Origin: UMGS1532 sp045594795
GTDB taxonomy: Bacteria; Bacillota; Clostridia; Oscillospirales; Acutalibacteraceae
Assembly (NCBI GenBank): GCA_045594795.1
Contig: JAZNZF010000057.1
Span: 1-54,138 of the forward strand
Reading direction: 5' to 3'
DNA: 54,138 bases
Each line of letters opens with the position of its first letter. Positions within the stretch are counted from its first letter, which is position 1. Positions 17,002 through 25,457 of this stretch are shown one piece after another. The translations under genes and the position numbers were made by a program. The notes below the pieces were generated by a model, which had not been told where the DNA came from, did no database searches, and saw only the letters and a list, made by a program, of their open reading frames with translations.

Positions 17002-17100
17002 ACATCGTACCGTTTACTAAGCTATGGGAGTATGCCAAATTTTTGGAACACCTATTTCCTATTGCCTGGTTTTCGGATAATTTTAAAAGAGGTGAAAACA

Positions 17101-17367
17101 ATGCAAACAAAAGAAACAAAAACTGCTATCATCACCGAGTACGCAAAGCACGAAGGTGATACAGGTTCTCCCGAGGTGCAAATCGCACTTCTCACCAACC
17201 GTATTAACGAGTTGACCGAGCACTTAAAGGTTCATAAAAACGACCATCACTCACGCCGCGGTCTTCTTAAAATGGTTGGTCACAGACGTAACCTTTTAGC
17301 ATACTTGCAGAAGGTTGATATTGAAAGATATCGTGACATCATTAAAAAGCTCGGTATCCGTAAGTAA
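17101..17367 (+). CDS. rpsO: 30S ribosomal protein S15
   Basis: This 88-residue protein is S15, which binds 16S rRNA early in small-subunit assembly. The sequence matches along its full length: 'GDTGSPEVQIALLTNRI', 'HKNDHHSRRGLLKMV' and 'RRNLLAYL', ending 'IIKKLGIRK'. AGAGGTG lies before the ATG at 17101; an open frame further upstream belongs to the leader. The gene precedes pnp, the order widely conserved in bacteria. S15 usually represses its own mRNA through its leader. Confidence 0.98.
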   Translation: MQTKETKTAIITEYAKHEGDTGSPEVQIALLTNRINELTEHLKVHKNDHHSRRGLLKMVGHRRNLLAYLQKVDIERYRDIIKKLGIRK

Positions 17368-17380
17368 TATCGCAAAAAGG

Positions 17381-17424
17381 GGCAGACTGGCATATTATAC
17401 CGGTCTGCCTTGTTGCTGTTTTTT
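17381..17424 (+). terminator. Hairpin after rpsO, possible partial terminator
   Basis: A 10-bp stem GGCAGACTGG (17381-17390) / CCGGTCTGCC (17400-17409) has one G-T pair, and seven T follow at 17418-17424 after a nine-base gap. It may only partly separate rpsO from pnp. Confidence 0.6.
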
Positions 17425-17429
17425 TGGAA

Positions 17430-17566
17430 AACGCGTCAAACTGAAAACGCGTTAAAAATAAATAAGGGTTTTCGTGTTTTAGCGGTAAATCGAGGGGCAA
17501 GGATAGGGCTTTGCTTTTGGATTTATTGCTAAATCGAAAGCCTCAAAATTAAAAGGAGGAACAAAA
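17430..17566 (+). promoter_or_regulatory. pnp leader with two possible hairpins
   Basis: AACGCGT (17430-17436) / ACGCGTT (17447-17453) forms one stem, and GGCTTT...AAAGCC near 17505-17545 forms a second shortly before the ribosome site AAAAGGAGG. In E. coli a leader stem is the target of RNase III and PNPase autoregulation. A similar role here is inference. No separate promoter was seen. Confidence 0.35.
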
Positions 17567-19750
17567 ATGTTCGAAAATTACAAGGTTTATGAAACTACAC
17601 TTGCAGGCCGTCCACTTAAAATCGAAACAGGTAAAATGGCACAGCTTGCAAACGCAGCCGTACTCGCTTCGTATGGCGATACCTCGGTGCTTTGTACCGT
17701 AACCGCATCAGCAAAACCACGTGAGGGTGTTGATTTCTTCCCTCTATCAGTTGATTATGAAGAAAAAATGTACTCTGTAGGTAAAATCCCCGGCTCATTC
17801 CAACGCCGCGAGGGTAGGGCTTCCGAAAAGGCTATACTTGCAGGTCGTTGTATCGACCGCCCAATTCGTCCGCTTTTCCCAAAAGATATGCGTAATGACT
17901 GTGCGGTTGTAGCAACTGTTATGTCGGTGGACCCCGACTGCTCACCTGAAATCGCAGCAGCTATCGGTGTATCCTGCGCTATTGCTATTTCAGATGTACC
18001 TTGGGCTGGTCCTATTTCAAGCGTTAACGTTGGTCTTGTAGAGGGCGAACTCGTTATCAACCCAACCTTAGAGCAACGCGAGAAAACCGAGCTTAACCTT
18101 ACCGTTTCCTCTACTGCAGACTTGGTGGCTATGATTGAAGCTGGCGCTAACGAGGTTTCAGACGAGGTAATGTTCGATGCTATAATGCTTGGTCACGAGG
18201 CTAATAAAAAGGTTGTAGAGTTCATTAACGGCATCGTTGCCCAAATCGGCAAACCTAAGTTCGAGTTCGAGTCTAACGACCCAGACCCAGTTATATTTAA
18301 AGAAATCGAAGATATGGTTTATAGCGACGTTCAAAAGGCGCTTGATACCGATGATAAACTTGTTCGCGATGCTGCGCTTCTTCCCATCTATGCTGCCGTT
18401 CACGAGAAATACGACGAGCAGTTCGAGGGTCAAGAGGGCAAGCTCGACGAGATTATGTACCTTGTTCAAAAGCACGTTGTTCGCAACTGGCTTAAAAACG
18501 ATAAAAAGCGTGTTGACGGTCGCGGCATCGACGAAATCCGTCCTCTAAACGCACAGGTAGACCTTTTACCTCGTGTTCACGGCTCGGGTCTTTTCACCCG
18601 TGGTCAAACACAGGTGCTCTCAATCGCTACCTTGGCTTCTGTTAGCGAAGCACAACGTCTTGACGGTCTTGACGAAGAAACCGAAAAGCGTTATATCCAT
18701 CACTACAACTTCCCATCCTACTCGGTTGGCGAAACAAAGCCAAGCCGTGGCCCAGGCAGACGCGAAATTGGTCACGGTGCATTGGCAGAACGTGCGCTTT
18801 TACCTGTAATTCCTTCTGTTGAGGACTTCCCTTATGCAATTCGTGTTGTGTCTGAAGTTCTTTCTTCCAACGGTTCTACTTCACAGGGCTCTGTTTGTGG
18901 CTCTACTTTAGCACTTATGGCAGCAGGCGTTCCACTTAAAGCACCCGTTGCAGGTATCTCTTGTGGCCTTATCACAGGTGATGAGGGCGTTTATGGTGAC
19001 TTCATGACTATGGTTGATATTCAGGGTCTTGAAGACTTCTATGGCGATATGGATTTTAAGGTTGCAGGTACTAAAAACGGTATCACTGCAATTCAAATGG
19101 ACCTTAAGGTTCACGGTTTAACCCCTGCAATTATCAAAGAGGCTTTGGCTAAAACACACAAGGCTCGCCTTTATATTCTCGATGAGGTTATGCTTAAATG
19201 TATTGCTGAGCCAAGAACCGAGCTTTCACCCTATGCACCAAAAATGCTTACAACCGTTATCGACCCACAGAAAATTGGTGACGTTATTGGTAAGCAGGGT
19301 AAAATTATTCAGTCTATTCAAGAGCAGTGCGAGTGCACGATTAACATCGAGGACGACGGTCACGTATTCATTTCCGGTCTTGATGTTGAAAAGGCAAAGC
19401 AGGCTTTAGCTATTGTAGATACTATTGCAAAGGGCCCCGAAATAGGCGCTATTTACAATGGTAAAGTAACAAGGCTTATGACCTTTGGCGCATTCGTTGA
19501 AATAGTACCCGGTGTAGAGGGTCTTGTTCACGTAAGCAAACTTGACGTAAAACGCGTTGAAAAGGTTGAAGATTGTGTTACCGTTGGTGACAGCGTAATG
19601 GTTAAGGTTGAGGAAATCGATGACCAGGGTAGACTTAACCTTTCTCGCCGTGCAGCACTTGTTGAAATCAAGGGCTTAACCGTTGAGGACGATGCTAACG
19701 AGGATACAGGTCGCGAGCGTAACCGTCGTGGCTTCCGCAATAAAAGATAA
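17567..19750 (+). CDS. pnp: Polyribonucleotide nucleotidyltransferase (PNPase)
   Basis: This 727-residue phosphorolytic 3'-5' exoribonuclease degrades mRNA and can add tails. Two RNase PH cores are present (about 10-140 and 320-540), with the RNA/phosphate-binding 'FPSYSVGE' and 'RREIGHGALAERAL' motifs. A KH domain lies at about 560-620 ('VIGKQGKIIQSIQEQ') and an S1 domain at about 625-695 ('GAIYNGKVTRLMTFGAFVE'), with an Arg-rich tail. The length is normal. The gene follows rpsO by 199 bases and has a strong AAAAGGAGG site. Confidence 0.98.
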   Translation: MFENYKVYETTLAGRPLKIETGKMAQLANAAVLASYGDTSVLCTVTASAKPREGVDFFPLSVDYEEKMYSVGKIPGSFQRREGRASEKAILAGRCIDRPIRPLFPKDMRNDCAVVATVMSVDPDCSPEIAAAIGVSCAIAISDVPWAGPISSVNVGLVEGELVINPTLEQREKTELNLTVSSTADLVAMIEAGANEVSDEVMFDAIMLGHEANKKVVEFINGIVAQIGKPKFEFESNDPDPVIFKEIEDMVYSDVQKALDTDDKLVRDAALLPIYAAVHEKYDEQFEGQEGKLDEIMYLVQKHVVRNWLKNDKKRVDGRGIDEIRPLNAQVDLLPRVHGSGLFTRGQTQVLSIATLASVSEAQRLDGLDEETEKRYIHHYNFPSYSVGETKPSRGPGRREIGHGALAERALLPVIPSVEDFPYAIRVVSEVLSSNGSTSQGSVCGSTLALMAAGVPLKAPVAGISCGLITGDEGVYGDFMTMVDIQGLEDFYGDMDFKVAGTKNGITAIQMDLKVHGLTPAIIKEALAKTHKARLYILDEVMLKCIAEPRTELSPYAPKMLTTVIDPQKIGDVIGKQGKIIQSIQEQCECTINIEDDGHVFISGLDVEKAKQALAIVDTIAKGPEIGAIYNGKVTRLMTFGAFVEIVPGVEGLVHVSKLDVKRVEKVEDCVTVGDSVMVKVEEIDDQGRLNLSRRAALVEIKGLTVEDDANEDTGRERNRRGFRNKR

Positions 19751-19765
19751 TAAAGATTGGCAAAG

Positions 19766-19806
19766 GCACTCGGTTGAAAAGCAATCGGGTGCTTTTAATT
19801 TTTTGT
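19766..19806 (+). terminator. Terminator of pnp
   Basis: An 11-bp stem (19766-19776 / 19782-19792, two G-T pairs) is followed by TTTTAATTTTTT. Confidence 0.85.
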
Positions 19807-19834
19807 TGATAATGGCGCTAAGCTGTGTTAAAAT
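19806..19834 (+). promoter_or_regulatory. Promoter of the DUF975 gene
   Basis: TTGATA (19806-19811) and TAAAAT (19829-19834) are 17 bp apart and begin right at the end of the pnp terminator. Confidence 0.7.
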
Positions 19835-19864
19835 TTAAGGGTAATATAAAGCAAGGTGATTAGT

Positions 19865-20692
19865 TTGATTAGCTCAAAAACAATAAAAGCAACTGCGCGC
19901 ACTAATCTGCGCGGTAAATGGACACAGGCGTTGGCGGTAACAATCATATTGCTTGCCGCTGTGTTTATCTCCATTCTTTTATGCGAGCTTTTTTTAGGTG
20001 TGTTTAAAGCTGTTATCTTTAATCAAAGCGGTGCATATACGTGGATTGGTTCTATTGTTGCTCTGGTTGTTTCAATATGCAGCTTTGTACTTTCGCTGCC
20101 GGTAATTCAAGGGGCGGTGCGCTGGTTCTGGGCGCTAATCATAGGCTCCGAACTGCCCTTATCAGAATTGTTTTATTATTATTCGTCATTTGGGTTGCTT
20201 AGTAAAACCCTGTTGCTTTATGTTCGTGTAATAGTTAGGTATATTGCAACTGCAGTGATCTGCTTTACTCCCTCGGTTGCCGTTTGGCTTTTTGGGGAAA
20301 AAGTCATACAAAAGTTTTCGGAATATACTAACGCTATTCCTCTTGGCAGCATAAAGCCAATTGCTTTATTTATAGCTTTAATCGGGTTAGTTTTCTTTTT
20401 AAAAATTGCATTTAAAACGTCGCTTAGTATGGTGCTTATTGTGGTCGACGAGCAACTCGATTATGTTGATGCTATCGTGCTATCTAAAAAGATTTGTGCA
20501 AAAAACCGTTTTTCTACAGTAGGTATAATTTTTTCGTATTTAGGGTGGCTGTTAGTTTCATTACTTGGTATTACTATGCTTTATACCATACCGTTTGTTT
20601 TGTGTTCGTATGTGGTATCTGCCCGTTTTGCAATAACAAATTATCGAATAAAAATGAGATTAACGGATGAGGAAATCACCAAAAATCCATAA
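19865..20692 (+). CDS. DUF975-like integral membrane protein
   Basis: This roughly 275-residue membrane protein has about six hydrophobic segments. The N-terminus 'TIKATARTNLRGKWTQAL' followed by a membrane helix is the pattern of the DUF975 family, whose function is unknown. A GTG at 19856 is in frame, but that triplet is part of the ribosome site AAGGTGA, so the TTG at 19865 is preferred. It stands alone between the pnp terminator and the 5S rRNA promoter. Confidence 0.75.
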   Translation: MISSKTIKATARTNLRGKWTQALAVTIILLAAVFISILLCELFLGVFKAVIFNQSGAYTWIGSIVALVVSICSFVLSLPVIQGAVRWFWALIIGSELPLSELFYYYSSFGLLSKTLLLYVRVIVRYIATAVICFTPSVAVWLFGEKVIQKFSEYTNAIPLGSIKPIALFIALIGLVFFLKIAFKTSLSMVLIVVDEQLDYVDAIVLSKKICAKNRFSTVGIIFSYLGWLLVSLLGITMLYTIPFVLCSYVVSARFAITNYRIKMRLTDEEITKNP

Positions 20693-20726
20693 AAAATAAA
20701 AATATTAAAATTTTTTAAAAAAGGTA

Positions 20727-20755
20727 TTGACAAAGCAAAAACTCTGTGGTAATAT
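20727..20755 (+). promoter_or_regulatory. Promoter of the 5S rRNA gene
   Basis: TTGACA (20727-20732) and TAATAT (20750-20755) are 17 bp apart, with a start about 20 bases before the 5S gene. Confidence 0.85.
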
Positions 20756-20781
20756 ATTACTCGTTCCGCAAGGAATATATA

Positions 20782-20899
20782 GTTGGTGTTGATTGCGGTG
20801 AGGGTCCACCTGTTCCCATCCCGAACACAGCAGTTAAGCTCACCAGTGCCGAAAATACTTGGGTGGCGACGCCCTGGGAAGATAGGGAGATGCCAACAC
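20782..20899 (+). rRNA. rrf: 5S ribosomal RNA, solitary copy
   Basis: This is about 118 bases with the typical 5S features: helix I ends GUUGGU (20782-20787) and GCCAAC (20892-20897), loop B/C sequence 'CCCAUCCCGAACACAG', and 'CUUGGGUGGCGACGCCCUGGGA' split across the E-loop and helix IV region. No 16S or 23S lies within 20 kb on either side in this window. Its own promoter and terminator flank it. Confidence 0.95.
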
Positions 20900-20903
20900 T
20901 TTA

Positions 20904-20935
20904 CCGACCGCTTTAAGCGGTCGGGTTTCTTTTTG
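20904..20935 (+). terminator. Terminator of the 5S rRNA gene
   Basis: An 8-bp stem CCGACCGC/GCGGTCGG (20904-20924) is followed by GTTTCTTTTT. Confidence 0.92.
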
Positions 20936-21057
20936 TACAAATTAATTATACACCAAATTACACACCTTTAGCAAACGAGCGCTTTTGTAAAAAATAAACT
21001 GTATTCCTAAACAAAAATTACCAACCATAAATTTATGCGATATCTATGAAATTATGC

Positions 21058-21086
21058 TTGTATTTTTTTAATATGTATAGTATAAT
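21058..21086 (+). promoter_or_regulatory. Promoter of the polysaccharide-control operon
   Basis: TTGTAT (21058-21063) and TATAAT (21081-21086) are 17 bp apart. The gap from 20936 to here shows no gene. Confidence 0.65.
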
Positions 21087-21158
21087 ACTAATATATGTGT
21101 CGAAATATATTTTTTTAGCAGCTCATGCGTAAAGCAAACAAAAGAAAGGATGTTTTTT

Positions 21159-21890
21159 GTGACAGAATATTCTATTTTGGATATTTTAAAAATCGTGTCA
21201 AAACGGTTTTGGCTTGTAGCAATTGTAGGTATACTTTGTGCAACTATTGCTTTTATGTACTGTGTAATGATTGCTACACCTACATACGAAGCGCGCTCCT
21301 CAGTTTTAGGTAGTAACGGTAATGTTGCTGCAGATATGGAACTAACCATTAATTCAGGCATAACGGATGCATCTATTAAATCCTCCGACCTTGCAGCTTC
21401 CTTAACACTTACAGAAACATACGTTCAAATGTTAACAAAAATGCCTACCGAAAGCACAGAGTTCGTTAAGCGCATTACAGAAGCAGGCTTGATTAAACAG
21501 TTTAACGATGCTGCAATTAGTATTGCTAAAAGAGAAGATACACTTATAATTGACATAACCGTTGTATCAACAGACCGCGACGTTTCAAAACAAATTGCTA
21601 ATATTTATGCAGAGTGTGCAGAAGATTTTATATCGGGCTACAACATTGGTATGATTAAGTCACTTTCAAAGGCACGTTCTGCCCAACAAGTAAGTCCTCA
21701 TACGACAATTACAACCGTTTTAGCATTTATGTTTGGTATTATTATCACAGCACTGATAGTTATATACTTTGCAATAAGCGACCGAACAATTAACGGTGAG
21801 GAAGACCTAAAGACACATTACGAGGTTGCTCTTTTAGGTAGCGTTCCGGATTTCCAAGCAACAGCAAAGGGGGTAAAAGAACATGGCTAA
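21159..21890 (+). CDS. Polysaccharide chain-length protein / BY-kinase modulator (CpsC/YveK type)
   Basis: This 243-residue Wzz-family membrane protein has an N-terminal helix (about 15-40), an extracytoplasmic region of about 150 residues with the family opening 'ATPTYEARSSV', and a second helix at about 180-202. In Firmicutes such proteins set exopolysaccharide chain length and activate the partner tyrosine kinase through the cytoplasmic tail. GAAAGGA eight bases before the GTG at 21159 supports that start over the ATG at 21150, which overlaps the ribosome site. It overlaps the kinase gene by eight bases. Confidence 0.88.
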   Translation: MTEYSILDILKIVSKRFWLVAIVGILCATIAFMYCVMIATPTYEARSSVLGSNGNVAADMELTINSGITDASIKSSDLAASLTLTETYVQMLTKMPTESTEFVKRITEAGLIKQFNDAAISIAKREDTLIIDITVVSTDRDVSKQIANIYAECAEDFISGYNIGMIKSLSKARSAQQVSPHTTITTVLAFMFGIIITALIVIYFAISDRTINGEEDLKTHYEVALLGSVPDFQATAKGVKEHG

Positions 21891-22656
21891 AAAGAAGGAT
21901 TATTTAAATTTAGCTTCTAATGAATCAGACCTTAACCTTGAAAACGATGGCGAGGTTAAACAGCATGTTCCTTTTGCTATTGTCGAGTCGTATAAAACAA
22001 TTCGTACTAACCTTATGTTCCTTCTTCCGCAAAAAAACTGCAAACGTGTTATTATCTCCTCTGCATCTATTGGCGAGGGTAAATCTACAACTGCAGTTAA
22101 TATGTCAATAGCATTTGCACAAACAGGCAGCAAGGTGTTGCTTATCGATGCCGATATGCGCCGCCCATCTGTTTACAAAAAAATGAAGCTTGCTAATAAG
22201 ATTGGTCTTTCGTCTGTACTTGCGGGCTTTAGCGAAGTTGAAGAGGCTATATCTAAGGTTAATCCGTATTTCGATATTATGACCTCCGGACCAATCCCAC
22301 CCAACCCGCTTGAAATGCTCGGTAACGAAAAAATGGGTGAGGTATTGGATAAACTTTCAGAATCCTATGACTATATCTTTATAGATATGCCACCTATAAA
22401 CATTGTTTCTGATGCGTTGGTATTAGCATTAAAAACCGATGGTATAGTTTTTGTGGTGCAGGACCTTATTACTACACACGAAGAATTCCAAAAAGCGCTT
22501 AGCAGTATAGAGTTTGCTAATGTTAAGCTTTTGGGAGTTGTACTTAACGGCTCTACAAGAAGCAAACGCTCTAAGTATAGATACCGTTATTTAACAGGTG
22601 GCAGATACACCTACTCCTACTATCAGACAAACTACTCGCGTCAGTATTACAAATAA
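21883..22656 (+). CDS. Bacterial tyrosine kinase (CpsD/CapB/EpsB type)
   Basis: This 257-residue BY-kinase controls capsule or exopolysaccharide assembly by autophosphorylation on a C-terminal tyrosine cluster. Visible are Walker A (SIGEGKST, about 61-68), Walker A' (LLIDADMRRP), Walker B (YIFIDMPP) and a C-terminus with about ten tyrosines in the last 30 residues. The membrane part is the separate upstream protein, as usual in Firmicutes. It is followed by its likely phosphatase after ten bases. Confidence 0.94.
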   Translation: MAKKKDYLNLASNESDLNLENDGEVKQHVPFAIVESYKTIRTNLMFLLPQKNCKRVIISSASIGEGKSTTAVNMSIAFAQTGSKVLLIDADMRRPSVYKKMKLANKIGLSSVLAGFSEVEEAISKVNPYFDIMTSGPIPPNPLEMLGNEKMGEVLDKLSESYDYIFIDMPPINIVSDALVLALKTDGIVFVVQDLITTHEEFQKALSSIEFANVKLLGVVLNGSTRSKRSKYRYRYLTGGRYTYSYYQTNYSRQYYK

Positions 22657-22666
22657 GGTGTAGCCT

Positions 22667-23383
22667 ATGTATACTGACATCCACTCCCATATAATACCGG
22701 AAGTTGATGACGGGGCGTGCAACATGGAAGAGTCGCTACAGCTGCTTGAATCTATGGCAGCCCAAGGCATCACCTCCTTAATTGCAACGCCCCATTTTTA
22801 TGCAGAAGATAATCATCTTACCCCATTTCAGCATAATGCCGCAATGCAAAAGTCACTTAACAAGCTGAAAGCCGAGATTAGCGGTATGGATTTTCCGCAT
22901 ATTAAATTAGGCCACGAGGTGCATTATTTTCACGGTATTTCAACCTGCGAGGAAATAACTTCTTTATGTTTTAGTGGTAGCAAATACTTTTTGTTAGAGC
23001 TACCCTATATGCATATAGGTAGTGGTGTTGCAAACGAAATAGTTGATTTCTCACTTAATTTCGGTGTAAAGCCAATACTCGCACATATCGAGCGCTATGC
23101 CCGGCACGACGCATTCGACGACTTGCTGGATATAATAAAAGAAGGCTTTGCAGAAGCACAAGTTAATTGCGATTCAATTATTGATAAAAGGCTTCGCAGA
23201 CTTAGTTTCGACCTAATAAAATCGGGATATATTTCATACCTTGCTACCGATACCCACAGTATTACAACCCGTCCACCGCGCTTTAGCGAGGCTATCGAAA
23301 TTATTTCAAAAAAAATAGGCAGTAGCGAGGCAAATAAACTTTGTAGCAATGCTAACCGCCTATTCCAAGAAATTGAGGATTAA
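22667..23383 (+). CDS. PHP-type protein-tyrosine phosphatase (CpsB/CapC/YwqE)
   Basis: This 238-residue manganese-dependent phosphatase of the PHP fold removes phosphate from the BY-kinase tyrosine cluster. Metal-binding motifs are 'DIHSHIIPEVDDGA' at 4-17, 'IATPHFY', a Glu-His pair in 'LGHEVHYF', 'LAHIERY' and 'LATDTHS' near the C-terminus. It is the third gene of the regulatory set and abuts capD after one base. Confidence 0.94.
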   Translation: MYTDIHSHIIPEVDDGACNMEESLQLLESMAAQGITSLIATPHFYAEDNHLTPFQHNAAMQKSLNKLKAEISGMDFPHIKLGHEVHYFHGISTCEEITSLCFSGSKYFLLELPYMHIGSGVANEIVDFSLNFGVKPILAHIERYARHDAFDDLLDIIKEGFAEAQVNCDSIIDKRLRRLSFDLIKSGYISYLATDTHSITTRPPRFSEAIEIISKKIGSSEANKLCSNANRLFQEIED

Positions 23384-23384
23384 T

Positions 23385-25235
23385 ATGTTTAAAAAATCAG
23401 CGTTAAAACAATCCACACTGTTGCTTATTGATTTAACCGTAATGCTTGCTATACAGTTGCTTAGCGTTGTGCTCATAGGCGACAAAACGGGTAGCGAGCT
23501 GTTTACTCTTTATAATGTAGGGCACGTGGTTGCCTTTGCGCTTGTCAACCTTATTGGTATGGCTGCATTTCGTGTATATACGGTTATTTGGAGATATGCA
23601 CATTTTATGGATTTGCTTAATTGTGGGCTTGGCATTTTATGTGGCTCTATTGTTTTCTGCTTTTACTCAATTATTACCAACTGTCGCGAACCGTTTGGTT
23701 TCGAGTTTAGCATAATAGGTATGTCCTTTTCGGCGGTTGTTATTGTTGGTATAAGGCTTGCCTACCGCGTACTTTATGAAGCGTTGCATAAAATCAATAC
23801 CAAATCTAACAACAAAAACCGAACACTTATTATTGGCGCAGGCGTTTGCGGTAGAATGGCTCTTAACGAAATGATTGAGACCAACACTCCGTATATCCCC
23901 GTTTGTATGGTAGACGATAATCCAAGTAAGATTGGCAGAACTATAGAGGGTATAAAGATTTACGGACCTATTCCGCTTGTGCCCGAGCTTTGCCGTAAGT
24001 TTAATATAAAAACAATTTTATTTGCAATACCTTCTTGCGAAACGGCTGTTCGCAATAACATTCTTAAAATGTGTGGCGAAACCGAGTGCGAGGTAAAAAT
24101 TGTTCCTAATATAACCGACTTGGTGCAGGAAACAAGTATTCTTCATCAGGCAAAGGATATTAAAATTGAAGACCTTTTAGGGCGCGATGTGGTTAATTTT
24201 GATAACCAAGAGGTTGCAGATTTTGTAAGAGATGAGGTTTGTATGGTAACTGGCGGTGGCGGTTCAATCGGTTCAGAACTTTGCCGCCAAATAGCTATGT
24301 ATAACCCTAAAAAAATAGTTATCGTAGATATTTACGAGAACAATGCATACGAAATTCAGCAAGAGCTTCTGCGCAATAGCTTTAAGGATTTGGCTATAGA
24401 GATAGCCTCTGTACGAGATTTTAATAAAATGGACAGGCTTTTTCTAAAGCATACACCAACCGTTGTTTTCCATGCGGCTGCACATAAACACGTGCCTTTA
24501 ATGGAGGATAATCCTGAAGAAGCGGTAAAAAATAATTGCATAGGTACACTTAATGTTGCTATGCTTAGTGATAGATATAAGGTTAAAAAAATGGTGCTTA
24601 TATCTACCGACAAGGCGGTTAATCCCACAAATGTTATGGGTGCCTCAAAGCGTTGCTGTGAAATGATAATGCAGTATATGGCGCAGCAGTCTGACACAAC
24701 AAAGTTTACTGCAGTAAGGTTTGGAAATGTTCTTGGCTCTAACGGTTCGGTTATTCCGCTATTCAGAAAACAAATAGAAAATGGTGGTCCCGTAACCGTT
24801 ACCCACCCGGATATCATACGCTATTTTATGACTATACCCGAAGCGGTGTCTTTAGTGCTTGAAGCGGGTATGATGGCAAAGGGTGGCGATATATTCGTAC
24901 TTGATATGGGTTCACCCGTTAAAATTACAACCCTTGCAGAAAATCTTATTAGGGTATATGGTTACGAGCCGTATACAGAGATGCCAATAAAATTTACAGG
25001 ACTTAGACCCGGCGAAAAGCTTTTTGAAGAATTGCTTATGAGCGAGGAGGGGCTAAAGTCCACAGCATCTAAAAAGATATTCATAGGAAAGCAAATTAAA
25101 ATTGACCTTGATAGCTTTATTACAGGGCTATCAGAATTAAAAGAAGCTGCTATGACGAACAATGGTGGAGAGGTGGTTAAAAAGCTTGCAGAGCTTGTGC
25201 CTACCTTTAACCACAACCAAAGTAATAAGACTTAA
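23385..25235 (+). CDS. CapD/PglF-type nucleotide-sugar 4,6-dehydratase
   Basis: This 616-residue membrane-bound enzyme probably converts UDP-GlcNAc to a 4-keto-6-deoxy sugar for surface polysaccharide. Four N-terminal helices (about 10-130) are followed by a CoA-binding-like Rossmann domain and a second Rossmann domain with 'VTGGGGSIGSELCRQI'. The catalytic region 'STDKAVNPTNVMGASKR' has Met in place of the usual Tyr of short-chain dehydrogenases, as in PglF/WbpM. The ATG at 23385 follows the phosphatase stop by one base; a longer frame from 23349 lies inside that gene. No glycosyltransferases follow. Confidence 0.93.
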   Translation: MFKKSALKQSTLLLIDLTVMLAIQLLSVVLIGDKTGSELFTLYNVGHVVAFALVNLIGMAAFRVYTVIWRYAHFMDLLNCGLGILCGSIVFCFYSIITNCREPFGFEFSIIGMSFSAVVIVGIRLAYRVLYEALHKINTKSNNKNRTLIIGAGVCGRMALNEMIETNTPYIPVCMVDDNPSKIGRTIEGIKIYGPIPLVPELCRKFNIKTILFAIPSCETAVRNNILKMCGETECEVKIVPNITDLVQETSILHQAKDIKIEDLLGRDVVNFDNQEVADFVRDEVCMVTGGGGSIGSELCRQIAMYNPKKIVIVDIYENNAYEIQQELLRNSFKDLAIEIASVRDFNKMDRLFLKHTPTVVFHAAAHKHVPLMEDNPEEAVKNNCIGTLNVAMLSDRYKVKKMVLISTDKAVNPTNVMGASKRCCEMIMQYMAQQSDTTKFTAVRFGNVLGSNGSVIPLFRKQIENGGPVTVTHPDIIRYFMTIPEAVSLVLEAGMMAKGGDIFVLDMGSPVKITTLAENLIRVYGYEPYTEMPIKFTGLRPGEKLFEELLMSEEGLKSTASKKIFIGKQIKIDLDSFITGLSELKEAAMTNNGGEVVKKLAELVPTFNHNQSNKT

Positions 25236-25259
25236 TTTAGAAAAATGGAGGAAAACAAA

Positions 25260-25457
25260 ATGATTACAAAAGATATGTGTATTGGTGATGTTTTAGATAT
25301 GGAGCCAGGCACTGCTCAGTTCTTTCTTGAAATGGGTATGCATTGTCTCGGTTGCCCCTCGGCACGTGGCGAAACTATCGAGGAAGCTTGCGCTGTTCAC
25401 GGAACAGACTGCGACCAGCTTGTTGAAAACATTAACAACTTTTTAGCTAAAAACTAA
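25260..25457 (+). CDS. DUF1858 domain protein
   Basis: This 65-residue protein is the DUF1858 domain alone. The family pattern 'IGDVLDMEPGTAQFFLEMGMHCLGCPSA' is split here by Met-rich helices and contains the conserved Cys-x2-Cys (CLGC). Such domains are found free or fused to ScdA/RIC-like and hybrid-cluster proteins, but their role is unclear. GGAGG lies eight bases before the ATG at 25260; an ATG at 25245 sits inside that ribosome site. Its stop overlaps the trmK start. Confidence 0.88.
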   Translation: MITKDMCIGDVLDMEPGTAQFFLEMGMHCLGCPSARGETIEEACAVHGTDCDQLVENINNFLAKN

